Assembly: GCA_965249005.1 (NCBI GenBank)
Contig: CBDFLD010000011.1
Span: forward strand, 62,001 to 126,000
Length of the DNA: 64,000 nt
Origin: CBDFLD01 sp965249005
GTDB taxonomy: Bacteria > Acidobacteriota > UBA6911
Reading direction: 5' to 3'
The translations under genes and the position numbers were made by a program. This document shows, piece after piece, positions 1-8,542 of this stretch. The notes under the pieces are model-generated. The model was not told the origin of the DNA, searched no databases, and saw nothing but the letters and a program-made list of their open reading frames with translations. Each line of letters opens with the position of its first letter. Position 1 is the first letter of the stretch.

Positions 1-1112
1 TACAAACGGTGATCGACGCCGGCGCTTCCGATCTCCACCTGACAAATGGGTCGCCGCCCCAGATGCGCGTGGACGGCCGGCTCCGCTGCCTCGACCAACC
101 GTCACTGAACCCGGCGGAGACGAAGAGGCTCGCCTATAGCGTCATGACGGACTCTCAGAAGCATGCCTTCGAAGAAAATTGGGAGATCGATTTTTCTTTC
201 GGTGTCAAAGATCTGTCCAGATTCCGCGCCAATGTCTTCACGCAACAAGGTTGTGTGGCCGCGGTCTTTCGCGCCATTCCCTTCGAGATCCGTAGTTTCG
301 AGGCCTTGGGTCTCCCGGCTGTAGTCGAGAAAATGTGTGGCAAGCCCCGCGGGCTGGTTCTGGTCACCGGACCTACCGGAAGTGGCAAATCGACGACGCT
401 TGCGTCGATGATGGACAAGATTAACCGGGAACGTTTCGAGCACATCCTGACGATCGAAGATCCCATCGAGTTCATTCACGAGCACAAGAGTTGCCTGGTG
501 AACCAGCGCGAAGTGGGTAGCGATACGCATTCATTCGGCGAGGCGCTCCGGGTGGCCCTCCGCGAGGATCCTGACATCGTGCTCATTGGTGAAATGCGCG
601 ACATGGAAACAGTCGAATCGGCGTTGCGGATCGCCGAAACCGGTCACCTCACGCTGGCAACACTTCACACCAACAGTACAGTCACGACAATCAACCGAAT
701 CGTGGACATCTTTCCCGCCAACCAGCAGGACCATATCCGGGTCCAGCTTAGCATGGTGTTGGAAGGGATCCTCTGTCAGTCCCTGATTCCTCGTGCCAGT
801 GGTGTCGGCCGCTGCATGGCGCTGGAGATCATGATTCCAAACGCTGCCATCCGGAATCTGATCCGAGAAGACAAGATCCATCAGATCTATAGCTCGATGC
901 AGACGGGTCAGGAAAAGTACGGGATGCAGACTTTCAACCAGTCACTGGCCCATTTGGTCCTGACGCGCCAGATTCGACTGGCGGACGCTATCTCCAAGTC
1001 GTCCAACAGCAATGAATTGCAGGATTTGATCAATCGGGGAGTGGGCGTCAACCCAGCCGCGGGGATGGCGCGACAGCAACGCCCCGAAACCGTGGGACAG
1101 CCGGTTGGTTAG
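1..1112 (+). CDS. pilT: PilT, type IV pilus retraction ATPase (5' end outside window)
   Basis: Secretion-family ATPase that powers pilus retraction from the cytoplasmic face of the inner membrane. About 369 residues are visible. The visible part begins inside the conserved PilT start region (GASDLHL), and the reading frame is open to the window edge, so the GTG at position 9 is probably not the true start and a few codons are missing. Walker A (GPTGSGKST) is near visible residue 122. The Walker B-like segment DIVLIGEMRD, the HLTLATLHTN box and the C-terminal AIRNLIRE motif follow; the last is characteristic of PilT rather than PilB. It lies 31 bp upstream of pilC on the same strand. The retraction role follows from the family; the rest is read from the sequence. 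PilU is an alternative, but the AIRNLIRE motif and the linkage to pilC favour PilT. Confidence 0.93.
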   Translation, partial: QTVIDAGASDLHLTNGSPPQMRVDGRLRCLDQPSLNPAETKRLAYSVMTDSQKHAFEENWEIDFSFGVKDLSRFRANVFTQQGCVAAVFRAIPFEIRSFEALGLPAVVEKMCGKPRGLVLVTGPTGSGKSTTLASMMDKINRERFEHILTIEDPIEFIHEHKSCLVNQREVGSDTHSFGEALRVALREDPDIVLIGEMRDMETVESALRIAETGHLTLATLHTNSTVTTINRIVDIFPANQQDHIRVQLSMVLEGILCQSLIPRASGVGRCMALEIMIPNAAIRNLIREDKIHQIYSSMQTGQEKYGMQTFNQSLAHLVLTRQIRLADAISKSSNSNELQDLINRGVGVNPAAGMARQQRPETVGQPVG

Positions 1113-1143
1113 AGGCGTTTAAGTACAAGGAAGGGAAGAAAAA

Positions 1144-2355
1144 GTGCCAGTATACAAGTTTCGCGGAAAGAACATTCGAACGAACAAAACTATAAGCGGG
1201 GAGCGCTTTTCCAATAGTCCTCAGGGGCTAGCGGCTATCTTGAGGCGCGAGCAGGTCGCGCCCATCTCCATTCAGGAAAAGCGTACCAGGTCATGGAACG
1301 TCCTCTTCCTCAAACGGGTCTCCGCACAGGAGGTCGCAGTCTTTACACGCCAGTTCTCCGTAATGCTGGACGCGGGACTTCCACTGGTCCAGTGCCTCGA
1401 GGCCATCGGCTCGCAACACAGCAACCCCACATTCAAAAGCGTACTCGAGCAGGTAAGAACCGACGTCGAGGGAGGGTCGACCCTGGCCGACGCCCTTGCA
1501 AAGCATCCCAGGGTCTTTGACCCTCTGTATTCGAACATGGTCGCCGCCGGGGAGACAGGGGGCATCCTCGACACCATTCTGAAACGCCTGGCCATTTTCA
1601 TTGAAAAAATCGTCAAGCTTCGCCGCGCGTTGAAGTCCGCGGCGATCTACCCCTCCATCATTCTGTCGGTGGCCGTGGGGGCAGTCGGCATCATCTTGTG
1701 GAAGGTGATTCCCGTTTTTCGCACGCTGTTTGAAGGCTTCAATGTCCAGCTGCCGCTGCTGACGCGCATGGTGATCTCACTCTCGAGTTTCGTAGAGACC
1801 TATCTTGTTGTCATTGCGGTTTTTGTCGGCTTGCTTGCTTTCGGCATCCGAAGCTATTACCAGACTTCGAACGGGCGCTATACCATCGACAGACTTATTC
1901 TGGCTACGCCGGTTATGGGTGACATTTTTCGAAAGATCGCTATTGCGCGCTTTACCCGCACCCTGGCAACCTTGATTGCGAGCGGCGTGCCCATTCTCGA
2001 AGGATTGGATATTACCGCAAAGACGGCAGGGAATGCCATTCTCGAGGAGGTCGTCCTCAAAGTAAGGAAGAACATCGAGGAAGGAAAGACCATGTCGGAT
2101 CCGATGCGCGAGTCGAAGTTCTTTCCGCCGATGGTGACTCAGATGGTCTCGGTCGGGGAATCAACCGGAGAGCTGGACAACATGCTGGTGAGGGTTGCCG
2201 ACTACTTCGAAGAAGAGGTGGATACCATTGTGGCGAACCTCTTGACGATTCTGGAACCCGTGCTCCTGGTGTTTTTGGGCATCATCGTCGGCGGCATCGT
2301 CATTGCGATGTACCTGCCCTTGTTCAAACTCATTTCCGTACTGTCCGGTGGTTGA
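1144..2355 (+). CDS. pilC: PilC, type IV pilus inner-membrane platform protein
   Basis: Polytopic platform protein of 403 residues that couples the PilB/PilT motors to pilin insertion and removal. It has the duplicated T2SSF (GspF-like) domain: the first copy follows the segment AQEVAVFTRQFSVMLDAGLPL (around residues 60-85), the second begins near RFTRTLATLIASGVPIL. Three hydrophobic membrane segments are visible, near residues 170-190 and 215-240 and at the C-terminus. The start is GTG, preceded by a purine-rich site (aagggaag). It sits between pilT and pilS, and its stop overlaps the most likely pilS start by 8 bp. A second homologue at 59761-60981 belongs to the type II secretion operon; neighbours assign this copy to the pilus. 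Confidence 0.93.
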   Translation: MPVYKFRGKNIRTNKTISGERFSNSPQGLAAILRREQVAPISIQEKRTRSWNVLFLKRVSAQEVAVFTRQFSVMLDAGLPLVQCLEAIGSQHSNPTFKSVLEQVRTDVEGGSTLADALAKHPRVFDPLYSNMVAAGETGGILDTILKRLAIFIEKIVKLRRALKSAAIYPSIILSVAVGAVGIILWKVIPVFRTLFEGFNVQLPLLTRMVISLSSFVETYLVVIAVFVGLLAFGIRSYYQTSNGRYTIDRLILATPVMGDIFRKIAIARFTRTLATLIASGVPILEGLDITAKTAGNAILEEVVLKVRKNIEEGKTMSDPMRESKFFPPMVTQMVSVGESTGELDNMLVRVADYFEEEVDTIVANLLTILEPVLLVFLGIIVGGIVIAMYLPLFKLISVLSGG

Positions 2356-4144
2356 TAGAGCGCCCTACAGCGTGGTTTCTTCATCTGGAACATCTGTTTT
2401 CGGGGGGCCGCAGCACACGCCCCTCGCAGCCGTCCAGGCGGAGGAAATTCGACGCCAAATTCTCTGGGTGATTGCAGGCCGCGTCATCATCATCTTCCTG
2501 GGACTGAACCTCGCCGAGAGCGCGGGTGTTCTATCCCCCTTCTGGCAAAGGCTGTCATTCACGCCGATCTTGAACCTGGCTGTTCTTGTCTGCACGGGTC
2601 TTTACCTTACCCTGTGGTGGACCCGCTGGAGGCTGCCCTTCCAGCTATACTTCCAGATGGCTGTGGATCTGGCCATCGCGACGCTCCTGGTAGCCCACAC
2701 GCATGGCACCGAGAGCGTTTTTGTGTCCTTCTATTTGTTGATCATCATCTACTCGGCCTTGATTCAGGGCAAAGAGGGTGGATGGCTGAGCGCGGCACTG
2801 AGCGGTATCCTGTACTCCTCCCTTATCAGCGCAGGACACTTGGAGCTACTGGAGCTTGGGACGAGCGACGAGATGACCCAGAGCCTCGCGGTAAGAATCT
2901 CGTTCCACGCTCTGGGGTTCTTTTCCGTGGCCTTTCTTGGCACGTTCTTGTGCCGTCGCCTGAACACGGTTCAAGCGGAGCTAGAAGAAAAGATCGCCTC
3001 GATTCAAGCACTCCAGAAGCTGAATGAGCTGATCATCAAGAACATTCGAAGTGGCTTGATCACAACGGATCCGGAAGGCAGAATCACGCTGTTCAATTCC
3101 ACAGCCCGTGAGATCACCGAGAGCTCGCCTGGGATGGGTGCCCCTGTGCAGCCGTTGATCGGGGAGGAACTGTGGGACCGAATACGCGAGGAGGATTTTC
3201 TGAAGAATCTCCGGCCGCTGCGACACGAGGCTTGGATCCTCCTGGCAGATTCGAAGCCCCGCTTCCTGGGTTTCAGTGTGTCTCCGCTCATGAGCCCAGA
3301 GTCGAGCTCACACCCGGGCGCTTCCAGCATCATGGGCTATATCCTCTCCTTCCAGGATTTGACCGAAATCAAGCGACTGGAAGAGGAAGTCCGCTTGGGC
3401 GACCGGATGGCTACCATCGGGAAGATGGCCGCCGGGGTAGCCCACGAGATACGGAATCCACTCACCTCCATGCGTGGCTCTGCCGAGATTCTACGCTCTC
3501 GACTGTCGCTTGCCGAAGAAGACGCCCGCTTGATGGGTATTCTGATCCGCCAGAGTGACCGATTGAACAAATTCGTCGAGGACTTCATGGACATTGCCAG
3601 GCCCGGGAACTATCCGAAGAAAGCGATCGATCTGAGCCCGATTCTCCAGGATACCATCACGCTACTCGAGAACCACCCCGAGGTGGCCGCACGCCACCGG
3701 ATCAACCTGACTCTCGATTCCACCCCGATCGTCGTCGATGGAAACCCGGACAAGATCCAGCAAGTTTTTTGGAATCTTGCGCAAAACGCCTTGCGGGCAA
3801 TGCCCGACGGGGGAGAGCTCTCGGTCGAAGGAAGCCGGAAAGAGGACGGTGCAATCGTGTTGTTTTCCGACACCGGGGTCGGGATGACCCAGCAGGAGCA
3901 GGAGGACTTGTTCCAACCCTTCCAGTCAGGCTTCCAAGGCGGACTGGGCCTGGGACTCAGCATCGTTTTTCAGATCATGAAGGATCATGAGGGACGAATT
4001 GTCTTCGAGAGCCAGAAGGGGCGTGGAACCTGTGTCACCCTTCACTTTCCGCGGACGTCCACACCCGATCGTGTCGTTTCTGAGCGAGTCGTTTGTGACG
4101 CCATCGTCCGAGAAGAAGCGTATGTCATCGATTCTACTCGTTGA
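2348..4144 (+). CDS. pilS: PilS-type membrane sensor histidine kinase
   Basis: Sensor kinase of about 598 residues, expected to autophosphorylate and control the activity of PilR. About six hydrophobic segments occupy residues 35-210, followed by a PAS-like region (IRSGLITTDPEGRITLFN). The H-box AGVAHEIRNPLTSMRGS carries the phospho-acceptor His366. The N-box (QNALRAMPDG), the DTGVGM box and the GLGLGLSI box complete an HATPase domain. No membrane sensor ligand can be read. The start is uncertain: GTG 2348 overlaps the pilC stop, GTG 2372 and ATG 2303 are in frame, and none has a strong ribosome site. The 3' end overlaps pilR by 23 bp, implying translational coupling. The name rests on domain order plus the pilC-pilS-pilR-pilA neighbourhood. 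Confidence 0.88.
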   Translation: MVDRAPYSVVSSSGTSVFGGPQHTPLAAVQAEEIRRQILWVIAGRVIIIFLGLNLAESAGVLSPFWQRLSFTPILNLAVLVCTGLYLTLWWTRWRLPFQLYFQMAVDLAIATLLVAHTHGTESVFVSFYLLIIIYSALIQGKEGGWLSAALSGILYSSLISAGHLELLELGTSDEMTQSLAVRISFHALGFFSVAFLGTFLCRRLNTVQAELEEKIASIQALQKLNELIIKNIRSGLITTDPEGRITLFNSTAREITESSPGMGAPVQPLIGEELWDRIREEDFLKNLRPLRHEAWILLADSKPRFLGFSVSPLMSPESSSHPGASSIMGYILSFQDLTEIKRLEEEVRLGDRMATIGKMAAGVAHEIRNPLTSMRGSAEILRSRLSLAEEDARLMGILIRQSDRLNKFVEDFMDIARPGNYPKKAIDLSPILQDTITLLENHPEVAARHRINLTLDSTPIVVDGNPDKIQQVFWNLAQNALRAMPDGGELSVEGSRKEDGAIVLFSDTGVGMTQQEQEDLFQPFQSGFQGGLGLGLSIVFQIMKDHEGRIVFESQKGRGTCVTLHFPRTSTPDRVVSERVVCDAIVREEAYVIDSTR

Positions 4145-5585
4145 TAACGAACCCGACATCCTCGAGGTACTGGAGGTTTTCGTCCAGGGAGAAGCAGCTC
4201 GGGTCTTCAAGGCTACCTCGGCCGCGGAAGCCCTGTCCCTGTTGGATCAAAATAAGATCGACGTGGTAATCTCCGATATCCATATGCCCGACATGTCCGG
4301 CCTGGAGCTGCTTCGGAAAGCCAAGGGTCTGTCGCCGGAACTGGCATTTGTGATGATTACCGGAAACGCTCAAAAGGAAACGGTCTTCGATGCCTTGCAG
4401 CACGGAGCATATGATTATCTCAACAAACCCCTCAAGATGGAAGACGTCCAGAAAATTGTTCGGCGGGCATTGAGCGAAGAAAAGCCCGCCAAGAGAACAT
4501 CCTCTCCCACGGATGGTCGACATTTGAACCAGAGTTTGTTTCAGGCCTTGAAGCGCAACAAGATTGTATGGAAAAGCCAGAAGATGAGGGAAGTCTTCGA
4601 CACCATCGGGACCATCGCCATTCGAGATACGACCCTGCTGATCATGGGAGAGACCGGAACCGGCAAGGAGTTGGCTGCCCGGGCCGTCCACGAGGCCTCT
4701 TTTAGGAAGGATCACCCGTTCATCTCGATCAACTGCGGGGCCTTTCCCGAAACCCTCCTGGAAAGCGAGCTCTTTGGATACATGAAGGGAGCCTTTACCG
4801 GTGCCACCCAGAGCAAGGACGGACTGCTGGAGCTGGCTGGAGAAGGGACAATCTTCCTCGATGAAATAGGTGAGATGACCCCTGCCATGCAGGTCAAGCT
4901 CCTTCGAGTTCTTCAGGACAGAAAGCTCCGTCGCCTCGGGGGAGCCTCCGAGCTGACCATCCGGGCCCGCCTGATCGCAGCCACCAATCGCGATTTGAAA
5001 TCCGCGATAAGCGAGAACCTGTTCCGAGAGGACCTCTACTACCGCATCGCTGTCATCTCCATCGTCTTGCCGCCCTTGAGAGAGCGCCCCGAGGATATCG
5101 AGTTGCTTGCCCACCACTTCATCGCGGAGAAGAGACTCCACGGCACCGATGAGGTCCAGTCCATCTCGGCGGCAGCACTCGGAGCCTTGATGAGCTACTC
5201 CTGGCCGGGAAATATTCGAGAGCTGGAAAATACGATCGAGCGTGCCATGGCGCTCGAATCGAGTGCAACGATCCAGCTGGATCAGCTGCCGGACGCAATT
5301 CGGAACCAAGGCGAAGCGAGCCATTACAATCCAGCTCCCAGCCCCGACAATCCTGCCGAGCACTCCAGAACGTATAGGCTCCCCCCCGGCCCTGTAGATC
5401 TACAACGGTTTCTCTCGGAAATGGAGAGCTCCGTTATTTGCGATGCACTAGACCGCTGTGGCGGGAACCAGACGATGGCCGCCAGCCAGCTCAGCATTAC
5501 ACTTCCATCGCTGCGTCACAAAATCCAGACCCTGGGAATCAGCGCGGCCTCCTTCCGCAGGCAAGGGACCCCCGTGGGAGCGTAG
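4122..5585 (+). CDS. pilR: PilR, sigma-54-dependent response regulator
   Basis: NtrC-family activator of 487 residues. The receiver domain (residues 1-120) has phospho-acceptor Asp52 in VVISDIHMPDMSG. The AAA+ domain contains Walker A (GETGTGKE, about residue 177) and the sigma-54-contacting GAFTGA loop at residues 223-228. It ends in a Fis-type helix-turn-helix (GGNQTMAASQLSITLPSLRHKI). ATG 4122 is chosen because it is preceded by GAGAAG and begins right before the receiver fold; a longer reading upstream would lie inside pilS. The GAFTGA loop implies activation of sigma-54 holoenzyme. A near-perfect sigma-54 promoter lies 173 bp downstream in front of pilA, so pilA is the evident target. 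Confidence 0.93.
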   Translation: MSSILLVDNEPDILEVLEVFVQGEAARVFKATSAAEALSLLDQNKIDVVISDIHMPDMSGLELLRKAKGLSPELAFVMITGNAQKETVFDALQHGAYDYLNKPLKMEDVQKIVRRALSEEKPAKRTSSPTDGRHLNQSLFQALKRNKIVWKSQKMREVFDTIGTIAIRDTTLLIMGETGTGKELAARAVHEASFRKDHPFISINCGAFPETLLESELFGYMKGAFTGATQSKDGLLELAGEGTIFLDEIGEMTPAMQVKLLRVLQDRKLRRLGGASELTIRARLIAATNRDLKSAISENLFREDLYYRIAVISIVLPPLRERPEDIELLAHHFIAEKRLHGTDEVQSISAAALGALMSYSWPGNIRELENTIERAMALESSATIQLDQLPDAIRNQGEASHYNPAPSPDNPAEHSRTYRLPPGPVDLQRFLSEMESSVICDALDRCGGNQTMAASQLSITLPSLRHKIQTLGISAASFRRQGTPVGA

Positions 5586-5757
5586 CAACGCAGCCCAGCC
5601 CAACTGATGAAACTCATCAAGTTCACGGTTTTCATCACGAAAAAGCCGACCGCCAACCTCAGGGCGAGCATCTGGATCCGTCGAGGCGAAAGCCACAAAA
5701 ACTATATCCTATTCACACACAGTATTTTACAAGAAAATCCCGAGATCAAACCATGTC

Positions 5758-5774
5758 TGGCACGGCTATTGCAT
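5758..5774 (+). promoter_or_regulatory. sigma-54 (-24/-12) promoter of pilA
   Basis: TGGCAC, five bases, then TTGCAT, which is the consensus sigma-54 promoter with correct spacing. It lies about 75 bp upstream of the pilA start and just behind pilR, so transcription would start near 5785 with a leader of about 60 nt. The activator is most likely the adjacent PilR. Confidence 0.9.
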
Positions 5775-5847
5775 TAGTCAAGGCGTCTGACATCCCCCGC
5801 CATTGCAAAACAACAGCTCTCTTGGGAGCAGGAGATATAGGACGTTT

Positions 5848-6324
5848 ATGAAGAATGAACATGGTTTTTCACTTGTCGAGCTATTGATCGTTGTAGCGAT
5901 TATCGCGATCGTTGCTGCCATCGCTATTCCGAGTCTTTTGACTTCAAAGCAAGCAGCCAACGAAGCCGGCGCCACGCAGGGGTGCCGGACGGTTGGCTCT
6001 GCTGAAATCGCATTTGCGGCGACCAACAACCAGCAATACACCAACGTTGCGAGTCTGGTGGCCGGAAACTTCTTGGATTCCAGATTCAGCACAACTGGTA
6101 ATATCAACGGCTACTCTTATGCCTCCGGTGCCGTGACGGGTACAACGATAGATGGTGCCGTTCCAACCTCTTTTGGGTTCACAGCCACACCGGGCGCCGC
6201 AGGTCTGGGTCGATTTGTGTTCTCCATCGCTCCGGATCAGGTCGTAAGGTACGAGGCAGCCTACAGTGGTTCCACTCTACCTTCCGGCGTTGTCGCGGGC
6301 GATCCTCTTGGAAAGACCCCGTAA
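5848..6324 (+). CDS. pilA: PilA, type IV major pilin precursor
   Basis: Pilin of 158 residues. The leader MKNEHG is followed by the prepilin peptidase site G/F and the hydrophobic N-terminal helix FSLVELLIVVAIIAIVAA with the conserved Glu5, so it is a class IVa-like pilin. The mature protein would be about 152 residues. Only one cysteine (about position 49 of the precursor) is visible, so the usual C-terminal disulfide loop appears to be absent. ATG 5848 is chosen because AGGAGATATAGGA lies directly upstream and it gives a proper short leader. The gene is bracketed by a sigma-54 promoter and an intrinsic terminator, so it is an independent, PilR-controlled unit. Confidence 0.95.
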   Translation: MKNEHGFSLVELLIVVAIIAIVAAIAIPSLLTSKQAANEAGATQGCRTVGSAEIAFAATNNQQYTNVASLVAGNFLDSRFSTTGNINGYSYASGAVTGTTIDGAVPTSFGFTATPGAAGLGRFVFSIAPDQVVRYEAAYSGSTLPSGVVAGDPLGKTP

Positions 6325-6351
6325 CCATTGCCGGGATTTCTTCGGTTCACA

Positions 6352-6388
6352 GGCGGTCTCACTCTCGCGGGTGAGACCGCCTTTTCGT
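6352..6388 (+). terminator. intrinsic terminator after pilA
   Basis: Perfect 11-bp inverted repeat (GGCGGTCTCAC / GTGAGACCGCC) with an 8-nt loop, followed by TTTTCGTTT. It begins 28 bp after the pilA stop and ends 22 bp before the next start codon. Confidence 0.92.
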
Positions 6389-6409
6389 TTGAATCCGTTG
6401 ACCGTTCGG

Positions 6410-8542
6410 ATGCGCAAGAAGCGATATTTCTACACCATCTATCCTATTCAAGCGGCCGCGCTTCTTGCGGTCCTGTTCCCTTTTCTCCGCCATAACAATC
6501 TCCTCGAGTGGGACTTTCCCGGCCACGCGCTAGCGGTATGGCACCTCCAGAACAACCTGCTGCCCTGGGCAACCGGATGGAACCCGTTCTTTTACTGCGG
6601 CTATCCCCAAGGGATCTTCTACCCTCCGGCGGGGCATTATCTTGCTGCGCTGCTCAGTTTCCCGCTCGGCATTCCTCTGGCGATCAAAAGCCTGGTTGCA
6701 CTCAGTTTTTTAGCTCTACCGATCACATTCTATTTCTTTTCCAGACGCTGGGGTTTGGATGAGCTGCAGTCGGGGATCAGTTCGTTGTGGCTGACCGCGT
6801 TGCTGTTTCTAAGCGGAGATTTATTCGGAACCTGGACACTGGGCTCCGATTTGCGTTCCTCGTTGAACGTGGGTCTGTTTGCGAACAGCCTGAGTCTTCC
6901 CGTGCTGTTTGCCTTCATGGCTACCTTCGCGCGAGGTCCGGGACGGTGGAAGACTGCCGGGCTCCTTCTCGGATTGCTCATCCTGCTGCATCCCCTCTCG
7001 ACTTTGATAGGCGGACTGTTCATTGGCGCCACTATCCTGTGTTTCGCCTGGCAGCGAAAGAAATTGCAAGAGTGGAAACCGCTCATCTTTTCGCTGGTTC
7101 TCGGCCTGGGGCTTGGTGCCTGCTGGATTCTTCCATTCCTCGCTTACCGGAGCTACATGAACCCGGAGTTCGCCGTGGCACCGTGGTCTGCCTCACTCCT
7201 GCTGCTGGTGTTCAACGGGCTCGGCCTCTCCGTGGCGGCACTGAGGGGAGGAAAAAGCGTCCGCATCCTTTCGGTGGCGTACCTGCTTCTGATCAACTTC
7301 ATCTTTATCGGGATTCTCTGGAAGATAGACCTACAATTCTCCCGGCTCATGACATACCTGCTCTTCTTTATCCCCGTCTTCATACTCGTATGGGTCCGAT
7401 CCCGTCCCGTCTTGTTGACGCTGGGCGTTCTCTCGGGCGCGCTCGGCCTGTTCGGCTATCGCTTCGGCGGGATCCGCCCGGAAGGTGTCCACGAGTTCCC
7501 CATGCCGGATTTCGGCCGTGTTGAAGGCCGGATTCTCGCGGTCTCCCCACCGACTCATCTCCCCGGGCATCACGTCCACCACGAACTCATCCCGATGAGA
7601 ACTGGAAACGCCTCCGTCATGGGACTCTTCATCGAATCGAGCTTGAACGGACGGTTCCTGGGCAACTTGATGCGCTCCCTCGATCCTGACTCGCATGTTT
7701 GGGGCACCCCCACCGAATCGGTAACGCCCGAAGTGATGGGAGAGGATTACGCGGAGTACATCCTTGAGCGGTTACGGCTCTTCGACATTCGATACATATA
7801 CACCGATCTCAAGCTCGAGCATACCTTGGATCCGGGACTTGCGGAAACGAAGCGGTTCATGCATCGTTACCCGATGCCGGAATCCATCTCCGCGAAACAG
7901 GCGGAGGACTTGCGAGATCGCTACAATACCAGTGGACGGTTCTTTGATTTCTATTTGTACCCGGTCAGTCCAGGCTCGCTAGCCGAGCCTCTGCCGTACG
8001 TTCCGACCGAACCTGGTTCAGACTGGAAGCTCACCAATCAACAATGGTTTCTTCAAATGAAAGGGGTGCCCATCTTCACGGACGAGCCCGTGCCTGAAAC
8101 GGCCCAGCCGGCATCACCCGGCGATTGGGTTGCGGTCCGAGAGGTCTCCTCAAACATGGATCGAATCGTGCTCGACATTCAATCCGAAAAGGAAATCCCC
8201 GTCCTGGTAAAGGTCGGGTACTTTCCGAGCTGGAACTTGACGCTAAATGGGCATTCAGCCCCTCTCTACCGGGCATCACCGAACTTGATGCTCCTGTTTG
8301 GAAAGGGAGAGGCGGTCCTGGAATATGGCCGCTCCTGGGAGGAGTACGCTGGTTTGTTTCTATCCGGTCTGGCGCTGACGTTTCTGATCGGGGCCTCTAC
8401 GCACCCCTTCTGGAGACCAGCGCCAAACTCAAGATGGTCGCAAATCCTGCAAGGAGGGTTACGCCCAGCCCTGCAAAGAAACTCCAGGGGAAATAGCGGA
8501 ACTCAATCTGATGGGTCCCCTCGGGCACTTCGATGGCTCTGA
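6410..8542 (+). CDS. large polytopic membrane protein, GT-C glycosyltransferase-like
   Basis: Integral membrane protein of 710 residues with roughly ten hydrophobic segments in residues 5-400 and again at the C-terminus (LFLSGLALTFLIGAS). The first external loop contains WDFPGHALAVWHL, and further on CGYPQGIFYPPAGHYL. This pattern of an acidic residue followed by a YPP segment is found in GT-C transferases and in the membrane family annotated as 6-pyruvoyl-tetrahydropterin-synthase-related. A long soluble region (about 410-660) resembles the periplasmic part of YfhO-like proteins. ATG 6410 has no clear ribosome site; earlier in-frame codons would place the start inside the pilA terminator. 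The position right behind the pilin gene suggests modification of pilin or a surface polymer, which is inference. The last 146 bp overlap the convergent neighbour. Confidence 0.7.
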   Translation: MRKKRYFYTIYPIQAAALLAVLFPFLRHNNLLEWDFPGHALAVWHLQNNLLPWATGWNPFFYCGYPQGIFYPPAGHYLAALLSFPLGIPLAIKSLVALSFLALPITFYFFSRRWGLDELQSGISSLWLTALLFLSGDLFGTWTLGSDLRSSLNVGLFANSLSLPVLFAFMATFARGPGRWKTAGLLLGLLILLHPLSTLIGGLFIGATILCFAWQRKKLQEWKPLIFSLVLGLGLGACWILPFLAYRSYMNPEFAVAPWSASLLLLVFNGLGLSVAALRGGKSVRILSVAYLLLINFIFIGILWKIDLQFSRLMTYLLFFIPVFILVWVRSRPVLLTLGVLSGALGLFGYRFGGIRPEGVHEFPMPDFGRVEGRILAVSPPTHLPGHHVHHELIPMRTGNASVMGLFIESSLNGRFLGNLMRSLDPDSHVWGTPTESVTPEVMGEDYAEYILERLRLFDIRYIYTDLKLEHTLDPGLAETKRFMHRYPMPESISAKQAEDLRDRYNTSGRFFDFYLYPVSPGSLAEPLPYVPTEPGSDWKLTNQQWFLQMKGVPIFTDEPVPETAQPASPGDWVAVREVSSNMDRIVLDIQSEKEIPVLVKVGYFPSWNLTLNGHSAPLYRASPNLMLLFGKGEAVLEYGRSWEEYAGLFLSGLALTFLIGASTHPFWRPAPNSRWSQILQGGLRPALQRNSRGNSGTQSDGSPRALRWL

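Noticed and set aside
4134..5363. 409-codon minus-strand frame opposite pilR
   Set aside because: The pilR motifs are unambiguous on the other strand; this frame has no family features.
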